Source: Roseiarcus sp963809245 (GTDB lineage Bacteria > Pseudomonadota > Alphaproteobacteria > Rhizobiales > Beijerinckiaceae). Taken from it: a DNA stretch of 64,000 bases. The position numbers were made by a program, and so were the translations under genes. The notes under the pieces are model-generated. The model made no database searches. It saw only the letters and a list, made by a program, of their open reading frames with translations, and had not been told where the DNA came from. Shown here piece by piece: positions 27,881 to 37,114 of the stretch (position 1 is the stretch's first letter; each line of letters starts with the position of its first letter). The stretch spans positions 1 through 64,000 of the forward strand of contig CAWEIU010000013.1 of the NCBI GenBank assembly GCA_963809245.1. Reading direction: 5' to 3'.

Positions 27881-28663
27881 ATGAGCAAACTGAACGGTAA
27901 AATCGCCATCGTCACCGGCGCCGCCCATGGCATCGGTCTCGCCTGCGCCAAGCGCTTCGCCGCGGACGGCGCGGCGGTCGCGCTGGCCGACCTCGACGCC
28001 GAGGCCGGCGAAGCGGCGGCGGCTGCGCTGCGTGAAGGCGGCGCGAAGGCGATCTTCATGACCGCCGACGTCACGCAGCGCGAGGCGCTCGCCGCGCTGA
28101 TCGAGCGCGCGACCGCGGAGTTCGGCGGCCTCGATATCATGCTCAACAACGCCGGGGTCGCCCTCAACGCGCCCCTCATCGAGATGAGCGACGAGATTTT
28201 CGACAAGACGATGGCGACCAACCTGCGCTCCGCCTTCATCGGCACGCAGCTCGCCGCGCGCCAGATGGTCGCCTCAGGGAAGGGCGGCGTGATCATCAAC
28301 ATGTCCTCGGTCAACGCGCTGCTGGCCATTCCGGGCCTCGCCGCCTACGCCTGCTCCAAAGGCGCGCTCAATCAGCTCACCAAGGTCGCCGCGGTCGAGC
28401 TCGCGCCGCACAACATCCGCGTCGTCGCGATCGGCCCGGGGACCATTCTCACCGAACTCGCGCGCAACGCGGTGATGACCAACGACAGCGCCCGCCGCAA
28501 AGTGCTGGAGCGCACGCCGATCGGCCGCGCCGGCGAGCCGGAGGAAGTGGCCTCGGTCGCCTCGTTCCTCGCCAGCGAGGACGCCTCCTACATCACCGGC
28601 CAGACCGTCTATCCCGACGGCGGACGGCTGGCGCTGAACTACACCGTCCCCGTCGCCGGTTAG
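27881..28663 (+). CDS. Short-chain dehydrogenase/reductase
   Basis: 260 residues of the classical SDR type: cofactor motif TGAAHGIG (about 12-19), acidic DLD after strand 2 suggesting NAD preference, NNAG, a catalytic Ser in INMSS and YACSK as the Tyr/Lys pair. The C-terminal GQTVYPDGGRLALNY matches the FabG/glucose-dehydrogenase-like group. Substrate unknown. The divergent FAD oxidoreductase could share a promoter in the 100-base gap. Confidence 0.85.
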   Translation: MSKLNGKIAIVTGAAHGIGLACAKRFAADGAAVALADLDAEAGEAAAAALREGGAKAIFMTADVTQREALAALIERATAEFGGLDIMLNNAGVALNAPLIEMSDEIFDKTMATNLRSAFIGTQLAARQMVASGKGGVIINMSSVNALLAIPGLAAYACSKGALNQLTKVAAVELAPHNIRVVAIGPGTILTELARNAVMTNDSARRKVLERTPIGRAGEPEEVASVASFLASEDASYITGQTVYPDGGRLALNYTVPVAG

Positions 28664-28729
28664 TCTCCCCCACCATTGCCTAGGCGGGCCGCTGCCCTGC
28701 GGCGTCCCGCCCATACAAGGAACGATCTG

Positions 28730-29443
28730 ATGCGACCTTCCCAACGCGCCATCGACGAAATGCGCAAAGTGACCTTCGAACGCGGCGTCGCGCGCTACGC
28801 GGAGGGCTCGTGCCTCGTGCGCTTCGGGGAAACGCATGTGCTGTGCGCCGCGTCGCTGGAAGACAAGCCGCCGCCGTGGCTGCGCGGCCAGGGCAAGGGC
28901 TGGATCACCGCTGAATACGCCATGCTGCCGCGCGCCACGGCGACCCGGACGCGCCGCGAATCCCAGACCGGCAAGGTGTCCGGCCGGACCCACGAGATCC
29001 AGCGCCTGATCGGGCGCTCCTTGCGCGCCGTCGTCGATCTGCCCCGGCTCGGCGAGCGGCAGATCACGCTCGACTGCGACGTACTGCAAGCGGACGGCGG
29101 CACCAGGACGGCGGCGATCACCGGCGCCTGGGTCGCCTTGCACGATTGCCTGAAGTGGATGACGCAGCGCTCGATCCTGAAGGACAATCCGCTGAAGGAT
29201 CACGTTGCCGCCGTGTCCTGCGGCGTGGTCAAGGGCGAGGCGGTGCTCGATCTCGACTACGCCGAGGATTCGACCGCCGAGACCGACGCCAACTTCGTCA
29301 TGACCGGCTCGGGCGGCCTCGTCGAGGTGCAGGGCTCGGCCGAGGGCGCCCCCTTCAGCGAAGCCGAGCTCATCAAGCTGCTGGCGCTCGCACGCGGCGG
29401 CGTCGAACGGCTGGTCGCGCTGCAGAAGGCCGCGCTCGGCTGA
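28730..29443 (+). CDS. rph: Ribonuclease PH
   Basis: 237 residues, the normal length. Phosphorolytic 3' trimming of tRNA precursors. Motifs: GSCLVRFGETHVLCAAS, RGQGKGWITAEYAMLPR, RSLRAVVDL and LDCDVLQADGGTRTAAITG. ATG 28730 follows AAGGA at the right spacing, so the frame upstream to 28676 is not used. In many Rhizobiales rph sits beside hrcA and rdgB; here an SDR gene precedes and a convergent radical SAM gene follows. Confidence 0.96.
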   Translation: MRPSQRAIDEMRKVTFERGVARYAEGSCLVRFGETHVLCAASLEDKPPPWLRGQGKGWITAEYAMLPRATATRTRRESQTGKVSGRTHEIQRLIGRSLRAVVDLPRLGERQITLDCDVLQADGGTRTAAITGAWVALHDCLKWMTQRSILKDNPLKDHVAAVSCGVVKGEAVLDLDYAEDSTAETDANFVMTGSGGLVEVQGSAEGAPFSEAELIKLLALARGGVERLVALQKAALG

Positions 29444-29460
29444 GCCAACTGCCCAGGCCG

Positions 29461-31203
29461 TCAGGCGCTGGCGAGCCGCTGCTTCGTCTTGTCCGCGGCG
29501 GCGCGCGCCGAGGGCGTCACGTTGAACATTTCGAGGTCGTCGAGTTCGGCCTCGCTGACCGGGGTGAGCGCCTGATCGCGATAGGCGCGCGCCTGAGGGT
29601 CGCGCTTGATCGCCCGCCGCACCGCGCCCATGCGCCACACGACGCGCGTGATCGCCAGATGCTTGCCAATCAGCTCCAGCGCATATTTCGGATAGAAAAT
29701 CACAGGATTTTCAATCGGCATGCCGGGGCGCCGATCCCGCCGCGCTTTTCGGCGCAGATAGCCGCCCTCGAGCGGATGAATCTTCTCGACCGTCACGCAG
29801 CCGTAGAACCAGATGAGGAGAAACATCATCTTGCCGGGGCTGATGCCGGTCGCGGCCGCCCGGCGCATCACGGTCGCCATGTGCTCGGGCGTGTAATAGG
29901 TGTCCCAGGCCAGACGATAGGCGCGCTCCCACTCCGCCTTAGACATTTTGGGGTGGGCGGTCACGACATGTTCGAGGTCGTATTTGTTCATGTCGGGGTC
30001 CATCGGGACGCCCGCCTTCGCCAGCTTCTGGTGATCCTCCGATCCCGGCAAGGGCGTCAGGCAGAAGAACTCGAGCAGGTCGAGCGGCAGCTCGCGCTGG
30101 ATGATCTTGACGTCCCTGACGATGCTCTCCGGCGTGTCGCCGGGAAACCCGAGGATATAGCCGGCGTAGGTGAAGCAGCCGACCGCCTTCCAGGCGAGCA
30201 GCATGACGCGATATTCGCCGATGCGGTTCTGCTTCTTCTTCGCGCCGAGCAGGCTGTCGGGATTGATGTTCTCCAGGCCGAGAAAGACCCGCTTCACCCC
30301 TGCCGCCGCGGCCTTTTTGATGAAGCCAGGGATGCGGTGGCACAGCGTGTCGACCTGGATGACGAAATTGAAGTTGAGCTTCTCGTCGCGTCGCATCGCA
30401 ATCAGGCGATCGAAAATCGGCTCCCAGTTCTTGTTGCGCGCGAGATTATCGTCGGTGATGAAGAAATGGCAGATCCCCTGCGCGAGATTGCCGCGAATGA
30501 TCGCCTCGACATCGTCCGCCGTCCGGTAGCGCGACTTGCGTCCCTGGACGTTGATGATGGTGCAGAATGAACATTGGAACGGACAGCCCCGGCCGGCGTC
30601 GAAGCTCGTCACCACCCCCGCCGTACGCCGAATGCTCGAGGCCGGCAGCATCGGCGCGGGCACGCCTTCGAGGCCGGGCGCATCGTCCATGAAGTTATAG
30701 AGCGGCTTCAGGGCGCCGGCGTGGGCGTCAATCAGAACCTCGTCCAATCGCCCTTCCGCCTCGCCAGCGAACAGCGAGACGCCAAGCGCCTGCGCCTCCA
30801 GCAGATCGGCAGGCGTTTCCGGCAACATCGCCAGGCAGCCGGAGACGTGGAAACCGCCGATCGCCACCTGGACTCCCTGGGCGCGAAAGCGTCGCGCCAG
30901 ATCGACGGCGCGGGGAAATTGGTTGGATTGGACGCCGACGAAGCAGACCAGGCCCCGTCCGCCCGTGGCCGCCATGGCCTCCGCGATGCGTTCTGGACGA
31001 ACGCGCGTATTCGTCTCGTCGATCGCGACGATGTCGATGGAAACCGAATCGCCGAGCACGCGCCGCGCCCGACAATCGCAGGCCAGCCCGTAGAGTACGG
31101 CCAGCGTGTTAGAAGGGATCGCCGAGCAAACCCATTGAATAACGTAGCCCTCTTCGTCGTAATGCGAGGGCTTGATCAAGTAGAGCGTGAATCGTCCATC
31201 CAT
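29461..31203 (-). CDS. B12-binding-domain radical SAM protein of unknown substrate
   Basis: 580 residues. The N-terminal third resembles a cobalamin-binding Rossmann domain (VCFVGVQSNQFPRAVDLA, VAIGGFHVSG). The radical SAM core starts with GRGCPFQCSFCTI, the CxxxCxxC that binds the 4Fe-4S cluster, and continues with ITDDNLARN and FLGLENINPDSL. The C-terminal region (about 400-580) has a hydrophobic GKMMFLLIWFYGCV and basic stretches and may contact membrane. This architecture is shared by enzymes such as HpnP and BchE-like proteins that methylate or rearrange lipids and cofactors, but I cannot assign the reaction. ATG 31203 has AGGGGG 8 bases upstream. The gene is monocistronic. Confidence 0.82.
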   Translation of the reverse strand: MDGRFTLYLIKPSHYDEEGYVIQWVCSAIPSNTLAVLYGLACDCRARRVLGDSVSIDIVAIDETNTRVRPERIAEAMAATGGRGLVCFVGVQSNQFPRAVDLARRFRAQGVQVAIGGFHVSGCLAMLPETPADLLEAQALGVSLFAGEAEGRLDEVLIDAHAGALKPLYNFMDDAPGLEGVPAPMLPASSIRRTAGVVTSFDAGRGCPFQCSFCTIINVQGRKSRYRTADDVEAIIRGNLAQGICHFFITDDNLARNKNWEPIFDRLIAMRRDEKLNFNFVIQVDTLCHRIPGFIKKAAAAGVKRVFLGLENINPDSLLGAKKKQNRIGEYRVMLLAWKAVGCFTYAGYILGFPGDTPESIVRDVKIIQRELPLDLLEFFCLTPLPGSEDHQKLAKAGVPMDPDMNKYDLEHVVTAHPKMSKAEWERAYRLAWDTYYTPEHMATVMRRAAATGISPGKMMFLLIWFYGCVTVEKIHPLEGGYLRRKARRDRRPGMPIENPVIFYPKYALELIGKHLAITRVVWRMGAVRRAIKRDPQARAYRDQALTPVSEAELDDLEMFNVTPSARAAADKTKQRLASA

Positions 31204-31304
31204 GGCGCGCCCCCTCATAGACATTAGGCGCGACAACTCGGTGCAAGTCAATATGCAGGGAAGGATTGGACAGGTCTACAGCCAATCCTCACGCTTGAGG
31301 CGTT

Positions 31305-31373
31305 TTATTTGAAGAGCATAGGCATCAGCAAGTCGTTGATGACGCCAACAAAATCCCCGATGACGGATTTCAC
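31305..31373 (-). CDS. Possible 22-residue hydrophobic peptide after nudC
   Basis: A GTG overlapping the nudC stop (GAGTGA) opens a 22-codon frame: KSVIGDFVGVINDLLMPMLFK, then TAA. The composition is that of an amphipathic or membrane-active helix, unlike the arginine-rich shadow frames around it. The overlap would allow coupled translation. No ribosome site of its own and no known family; it may be chance. Confidence 0.2.
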   Translation of the reverse strand: MKSVIGDFVGVINDLLMPMLFK

Positions 31374-32370
31374 TCGGACTCTACCCAGAAGCGCAGCAGG
31401 TGGTGCGCGATCGCCATCGGGTTGGGCGCCATCAGGCCTGCCGGATGGCGCTTCTCGAACATCGCCGCCACCTCCGCGCGCTCGAACCAGCGGGCGTCCT
31501 CCAGTTCCTCGCGGTCGACCGTGATCTCGCGCGAGATCGCGCGCGCAAGGCACCCGATCATCAGCGAGGACGGGAAAGGCCAGGGCTGCGAGGCGACATA
31601 GGCGACCTCGCCGCACGCGATTCCCGCCTCCTCATGAATTTCACGCCGCACCGCCTCCTCGATCGTCTCGCCTGGCTCGAGAAACCCGGCCAGGGCCGAA
31701 TACATGCTTTTGGGAAAGCGGGCCTGACGCCCGAGCAGACATTTGTCGCCATCGACCGTGAGCATGATGACGACCGGATCGGTGCGAGGGAAATGCTGGG
31801 CTTTGCAGGCCTCGCATTCGCGCCGCCAGCCGGCCGCGCCGACGCGCGTCGGCGCGCCGCAGTTGGCGCAGAAGCCGTGGCGCGCGTGCCAATGCATGAT
31901 CGCCTTCGCTTGGCCTAGGGTCGCGACGTCGGCGGGGGAGACGAGGCCCTGCATCGCGATCGAGCGCAGATCGACGAGTTGCAGATCCTGCCGGCCCGGC
32001 GCGACCAGCGTCCGCCGGTCGAGAAAGCCGTCGCTGAGATCGGCGATTTCCTCGACCGCGCCGTCCGGCAGCAGCGCCGCGTAGACCGGAGCGCCGGCCG
32101 CATCGACGCCGAGCAGGACCTCGAAGCGCGCCCCGCCGAGCGCAGCGACCTCCTCGATCGCGAACAACGGATCACGCACGCCCTCGCGCGCGGGCAGAGC
32201 GGGCAGATGGGCATGTCGCGCGCGAGGATGACCGCCCGCGCGTCGGGCCGGCGACGCAACGCCTCGAGGAACGCGGCGTCGTCGCGCTTGCCGGCGAGCC
32301 GATCGAGCGGCGCGCCGTGGAAGCCGAAGGAGAATGACCGCGTCGCGGTCTTGAAAAAGGCGTCTTTCAT
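31370..32370 (-). CDS. nudC: NAD(+) diphosphatase NudC, frameshifted in this sequence
   Basis: NADH pyrophosphatase and decapping enzyme of NAD-capped RNA. Evidence in the main frame: zinc ribbon CANCGAPTRVG...CEAC, Nudix box GFLEPGETIEEAVRREIHEE-AG, and the NudC hallmark SQPWPFPSS. The natural N-terminus is in another frame from ATG 32370 (KDAFFKTATRSFSFGFHG...AVILARDMP); the frames join near 32205, where ATGCCCATCTGCCCG appears to lack one base. Joined, the protein is about 333 residues, fitting the rhizobial family. Divergent from yejA. Confidence 0.88.
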
Positions 32371-32482
32371 GCGTTTTCCCTCGATGCGCCGGCCCCCGTC
32401 GGGCGCTGGCCAAGCGGCGCAAAGCCGGATTAAATCGACGGCGAATCAGCCAAACGGAAGTTTAGACGGGAAAGCAAGCCTC

Positions 32483-34349
32483 ATGGGCTTCACATTGACA
32501 AGACGCGGCGCGATCAAACTGACGGCCGCGGGCCTCGTCGCGGGCGGCGTGCTGCGCCTTCCCCGCGCCTTCGCGGACGACGACATCGAGACGCACGGCC
32601 TCTCCTCGTTCGGGGATCTCGCGCTGCCGGCGGACTTCAAGCACTTCGCCTATGTGAATCCGGACGCTCCGAAAGGCGGCGTGCTGTCGCTCCAGATCAC
32701 GTCGACGGCCGGCAACCAGAACTTCGACACGTTCGACACCATGAACATCTATTCCAAGAAGGGCGACGGCGCGGCGGGCATGTCGGCGACCTTCGACACG
32801 CTGATGACCGGCAACGGCGACGAGCCGGACTCGGTCTACGGGCTGCTCGCCCGCGCGGTGCGCTATTCCCCGGACAAGCTCAGCTACCGCTTCCTGCTCA
32901 GGCCCGAGGCGCGCTTTTCCGACGGCTCGAAGGTGACCGCGGCGGACGTCGCCTTCTCCCTCAACACGCTCAAGGAGAAGGCGCATCCGACCTACTCGCA
33001 GTTGCTGAGCGAGGTCGAGAGCGTCGCCGCCGAGGCTGACGACGTCGTGCTGGTGCGCTTCATCAAGGAGCGCACGCGCGACGCCCATCTCGTCGTCGTC
33101 GGCATGCCGGTGTTTTCTCAGAACTGGTGGAAGGGCCGCGACTTCGACGCCTCGACGCTCGAGGCGCCGCTCGGCTCCGGCCCGTATCGCGTCAAGACCT
33201 TCGAGCAGGGGCGCTACATCGAGTTCGAGCTCGACCCCAATTATTGGGGCAAGGACCTGCCGGTCAACGTGGGCGCCAACAACTTCCAGCGCCTGCGCTT
33301 CGAATATTACCGCGAGCGCCAGGTCGCCTTCGAAGCCTTCAAGGCCGGCGCGATCAACTTCCATCAGGAATACACCTCCCGCATCTGGGCCAACGGCTAT
33401 GATTTCGCCGCCGTGAAGGAGGGCCGGATCAAGAAGGAGTCGGTCCACAACGGCGCGCCGACCGGCTCGCAGGGCTGGTACTTCAACACCCGCCGCGACC
33501 AGTTCAAGGACCCGCGCATCCGCGAGGCCCTAGGACTTTGCTTCGATTTCGAATGGACGAACAAGAACGTAATGTTCTCGTCCTACAAGCGCGTCGTCTC
33601 CTATTTCCAGAATACGGCGATGGAGGCCAAGGGCCCGCCCGGCCCCGGGGAACTCGCTGTTGCTCGAGCCTTTCCACGGCAAGATCCCCGATTCCGTTTT
33701 CGGCGAACCTTACGTGCCGCCGGTCAGCGACGGGTCGGGCAGCGACCGCACGCTGCTCAAAAAGGCCAACGAGATGCTGCTCGCCGCGGGCTGCATGCGC
33801 GAGGGCGGCGTCCTGCGCCTGCCCGACGGCAAGCCCTTCACGATCGAGTTCCTCGATTCGTCGGACCTCTTCCAGCCGCATGTCGCGCCCTTCCAGCAGA
33901 ACTTGAAAAAGCTCGGCATCGACGCCCATTCGCGCATCGTCGACCCGGCGCAGTACAAGAGCCGCACCGAGAGCTTCGACTTCGATGTCGTCGCAGCCGC
34001 CTTCGGCGGGTCAGTGACGCCGGGCGCGGAGTTGCGGGTGTTCCTCTCCACCGCCTCGGCCTCGATGCCCGGCTCGCGCAACCTCGCCGGCGTCGCTGAC
34101 CCGACCGTCGACGCTTTGGTCGAAAAAATCGTCCACGCCTCGACCCGCGAGGAGCTCAACACGGCCTGTCGCGCGCTCGACCGCGTGCTCAGGGCCGGCC
34201 ATTACTGGGTGTCGATGTGGTACAACGACGACGCCTGGCTCGCCTATTGGGACGTCTTCTCGCGGCCCGACCAAACGCCGAAGCTCGGCACCGGCGCGCC
34301 CGACACCTGGTGGTGGGACGCGGACAAGGCGAAGAAAATTGGACTTTAA
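32483..34349 (+). CDS. yejA: YejA-type oligopeptide-binding protein, frameshifted in this sequence
   Basis: Periplasmic solute-binding subunit (SBP family 5) of a YejABEF transporter, known for microcin C and oligopeptide uptake. From ATG 32483 a twin-arginine-like signal (TRRGAIKLTAAGL) leads to FKHFAYVNPDAPKGG, a hallmark of YejA. The lobes continue (YSPDKLSYRFLLRPEARFSDG, APLGSGPYRVK) to about 33648. There a GGGG run in GGCCCCGGGGAACTC looks one base too long, and the protein resumes as LLEPFHGKIPDSVFG through DTWWWDADKAKKIGL to 34349. Corrected length is about 621 residues. It is followed by yejB, yejE and yejF. Confidence 0.92.
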
Positions 34350-34411
34350 GAGTATGGCGAGGAGTGAACAGGGAATGGCGGCTCGCGTTGGCAACGCCAT
34401 TCGTAAGCGCC

Positions 34412-34516
34412 CGTCATTGCGAGCGGAGCGAAGCAATCCAGAGTTCGAGGCGAAACTCGATTGCGAAGCCGGCGCCGCCGCGACCGCTGGATTGCTTCGC
34501 TTCGCTCGCAATGACG
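34412..34516. repeat. Palindromic intergenic repeat, family A copy 2
   Basis: The left arm CGTCATTGCGAGCGGAGCGA-AGCAATCCA pairs with the right arm CTGGATTGCTTCGCTTCGCT-CGCAATGACG around a spacer of some 45 bases. Nearly identical arms occur at 40389-40478, and a shorter copy at 16289. It lies in the 229-base gap between yejA and yejB, inside the transporter operon. Confidence 0.85.
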
Positions 34517-34578
34517 CCGGGTTTCCTGGCGCCGGCCGGCTCCCGCCGCTCGCCACTCGCCATCCGCGGGCCTGACCC

Positions 34579-35682
34579 ATGCTCGCCTACATCGCCCGCC
34601 GCATCCTGTTGATGATCCCGACCATCTTCGGCATCATGCTCGTCTCCTTTGCGATCGTGCAGTTCGTGCCGGGCGGTCCGGTCGAGCGCGCGATCGCGCA
34701 ATTGCAGGGCGCCGACCAGGGTTCCACCGCTGGCATCGGCGGCGGAGGCGGTCAGTTCGGCGCGAGCGCGATGGCCCATGCCGGCGGCGACATTTCCTCG
34801 CGCTATCGCGGCGCGCAGGGGCTCGATCCGAAATTCATCAAGGAACTCGAAAAGCAATACGGCTTCGACAAGCCGCCGCTCGAGCGCTTCTGGATTCTGG
34901 TGCGCGACTATTCGACCTTCAATCTCGGCAAGAGCTACTATCGCGACGAGCCGGTGGTCGACCTCATCAAGGAGAAGCTGCCCGTCTCGATGTCGCTCGG
35001 CCTCTGGATGACGCTGATCTCCTATGCGATCTCGATCCCGCTCGGCGTGCGCAAGGCGGTGAAGGACGGCTCGCGCTTCGACACCTGGACGTCGGCGCTC
35101 GTCATCTTCGGCTATGCGGTGCCGAGCTTCCTCTTCGCGATCCTGCTGGTCGTGCTGTTCTGCGGCGGCTCGTTTTGGCAGATTTTTCCGCTGCGCGGCC
35201 TCACCTCGGACAATTTCGCCGATCTCTCCTGGCCCAGCAAGATCCTTGACTATCTCTGGCACATCACGCTGCCGGTGACCGCGCTGGTGCTCGGCTCCTT
35301 CGCCACCTCGACGCTGCTGACCAAGAACTCGTTCCTCGACGAGATCAAGAAGTCCTACGTGCAGACGGCGCGCATGAAGGGGCTCACCGAGCGCCGCGTG
35401 CTCTACGGCCATGTGTTCCGCAATGCGATGCTGATCGTCATCGCCGGTTTTCCCGGCGCCTTCATCGGCGCCTTCTTCACCGGCTCGCTGCTGATCGAGC
35501 AGGTGTTCTCGCTCGACGGGCTCGGCTACCTCTCCTACGACTCGCTGATCCAGCGCGATTATCCCGTCGTGCTCGGCACGCTCTATGTGTTCGCGCTGAT
35601 GGGACTGGTGGTGAACCTGATCTCCGACCTCACCTACACCTGGATCGACCCGCGCATCGACTTCGAGACCCGCGAGGTGTGA
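34579..35682 (+). CDS. yejB: YejB-type ABC transporter permease
   Basis: 367 residues, inner-membrane permease of the YejABEF oligopeptide/microcin C importer. N-terminal helix LAYIARRILLMIPTIFGIML, a long periplasmic loop with the Gly-rich stretch and KEKLPVSMSLGLW, then five helices. The EAA-like cytoplasmic loop is KKSYVQTARMKGL and the end DLTYTWIDPRIDF is characteristic of YejB. Preceded by repeat family A and followed after a gap by yejE. Confidence 0.94.
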   Translation: MLAYIARRILLMIPTIFGIMLVSFAIVQFVPGGPVERAIAQLQGADQGSTAGIGGGGGQFGASAMAHAGGDISSRYRGAQGLDPKFIKELEKQYGFDKPPLERFWILVRDYSTFNLGKSYYRDEPVVDLIKEKLPVSMSLGLWMTLISYAISIPLGVRKAVKDGSRFDTWTSALVIFGYAVPSFLFAILLVVLFCGGSFWQIFPLRGLTSDNFADLSWPSKILDYLWHITLPVTALVLGSFATSTLLTKNSFLDEIKKSYVQTARMKGLTERRVLYGHVFRNAMLIVIAGFPGAFIGAFFTGSLLIEQVFSLDGLGYLSYDSLIQRDYPVVLGTLYVFALMGLVVNLISDLTYTWIDPRIDFETREV

Positions 35683-35722
35683 TGCGAAGCATCGTTCCGA
35701 CTGACGACGCCGAAAGCAGGCG

Positions 35723-35918
35723 CCCCCTTCCCCCCTTGCGGGGGAAGGTGTCATCGCGATGGCGGATGAGGGGTCGCGCCGCGAGGCGCGGCCGTCGAAA
35801 CGACAGCGGAGCGAGGCTTCGGTCGCGGCAACGGGAAAGCGAGCGCCTGACGGCGCGACCCCGTCATCCGTCACCCCTACGGGGCGACACCTTCCCCCGC
35901 AAGGGGGGAAGGGAGGCG
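35723..35918. repeat. Palindromic intergenic repeat, family B copy in the yej operon
   Basis: Outer arms CCCCCTTCCCCCCTTGCGGG and its inverse near 35897-35918 (CCTTCCCCCGCAAGGGGGGA), with inner arms GATGAGGGGTCGCGCC and GGCGCGACCCCGTCATC. About 195 bases in all. It fills most of the 268-base gap between yejB and yejE. An open frame runs through it into yejE, but that is composition, not coding. Confidence 0.75.
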
Positions 35919-35950
35919 CCCGCTCGCCTGCCGCGCTTTCGGAACGTCGC

Positions 35951-37114
35951 ATGAAAGTCACGGCCCCTCCCGCCAAAGCCCTGGATCGCCGCCCCTGGCT
36001 CAGCCCGATGAACCAGCGCCGGTTCGACAATTTCCGGCGCAACCGTCGCGGCTATTGGTCGTTCTGGATTTTCCTCGTCCTGTTCGTCGTCTCGCTCGGC
36101 GCCGAATTCGTCGCCAACGACCGGCCGCTGATCGTCTCCTACAAGGGCGAACTCCTGTATCCCGTCTTCGTCAACTACCCCGAGGACAAGTTCGGCGGCT
36201 TCGAGGCGACGACCGACTATCGCGATCCCACCATCGCCGACGAGATCATGGCGCATGGCTGGATGATCTGGCCGCCGATCCGCTTCGCCAACAACACGAC
36301 CAAGCTCGACCCGCCGACGCCCTTCCCTTCGCCGCCGACCTGGACGCTCAGCCAGGCGCAGTGCCGCGCCGCGGTCGTCGCGCAGGCGCATGGCGACCCG
36401 AAGAAGATTCCTCCCGACGGCGGCTCGTGCCACGATCTCGAGCCGATGTGGCTCGGCACCGACGCGGACGGCCACGACGTCGTCGCGCGCCTCATCTACG
36501 GCTTCCGCATCTCGGTGCTGTTCGGCTTCATCCTCGCCGGCGTCTCCTCGGTGATCGGCGTCTTTGCGGGCGCGGTGCAAGGCTATTTCGGCGGCTGGCT
36601 CGACCTCGTAATGCAGCGGCTGATCGAAATCTGGTCGTCGCTGCCGCACCTCTATATCCTGATCATCCTCTCGGCGATCCTCGCGCCGAGCTTCTTCGTG
36701 CTGCTGACGATCCTGCTGCTGTTCTCCTGGGTCACGCTCGTCCATCTCGTGCGCGCCGAGTTCCTGCGGGCGCGCAATTTCGAATATGTCAACGCGGCGC
36801 GCGCGCTTGGGCTCTCCAACTTCAAGATCATCGTCAAGCACGTGCTGCCCAACGCGACGGTGGCGACGCTGACCTTCCTGCCCTTCATCGTCAATTCGTC
36901 GATCAGCACGCTGACCTCGCTCGACTTCTTAGGACTCGGCATGCCGCCGGGATCGCCTTCGCTCGGCGAGCTGCTTTTGGAGGGGAAGTCCAATCTCTCC
37001 GCGCCATGGCTCGGCCTCTCCGCCTTCGCCATCGTCGCTCTGATGCTGTCGCTGCTGATCTTCATTGGCGAAGCGGTGCGCGACGCCTTCGACCCCAGAA
37101 AGACCTTCTCGTGA
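35951..37114 (+). CDS. yejE: YejE-type ABC transporter permease
   Basis: 387 residues from ATG 35951 (KVTAPPAKALDRRPWLSPMN). N-terminal RRFDNFRRNRRGYWSFWIFL is the standard DppC/YejE N-terminus with the first membrane helix. A large periplasmic domain follows with EPMWLGTDADGHDVVARL, a signature of this permease class. Then five helices and the EAA loop FEYVNAARALGLSNFKIIVK. Overlaps yejF by 4 bases (GTGA). The upstream part of the frame falls in a repeat and is not used. Confidence 0.94.
   Translation: MKVTAPPAKALDRRPWLSPMNQRRFDNFRRNRRGYWSFWIFLVLFVVSLGAEFVANDRPLIVSYKGELLYPVFVNYPEDKFGGFEATTDYRDPTIADEIMAHGWMIWPPIRFANNTTKLDPPTPFPSPPTWTLSQAQCRAAVVAQAHGDPKKIPPDGGSCHDLEPMWLGTDADGHDVVARLIYGFRISVLFGFILAGVSSVIGVFAGAVQGYFGGWLDLVMQRLIEIWSSLPHLYILIILSAILAPSFFVLLTILLLFSWVTLVHLVRAEFLRARNFEYVNAARALGLSNFKIIVKHVLPNATVATLTFLPFIVNSSISTLTSLDFLGLGMPPGSPSLGELLLEGKSNLSAPWLGLSAFAIVALMLSLLIFIGEAVRDAFDPRKTFS

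Noticed and set aside
35759..35950. 64-residue N-terminal extension of yejE
   Set aside because: It falls in a palindromic repeat; the family N-terminus starts after ATG 35951.
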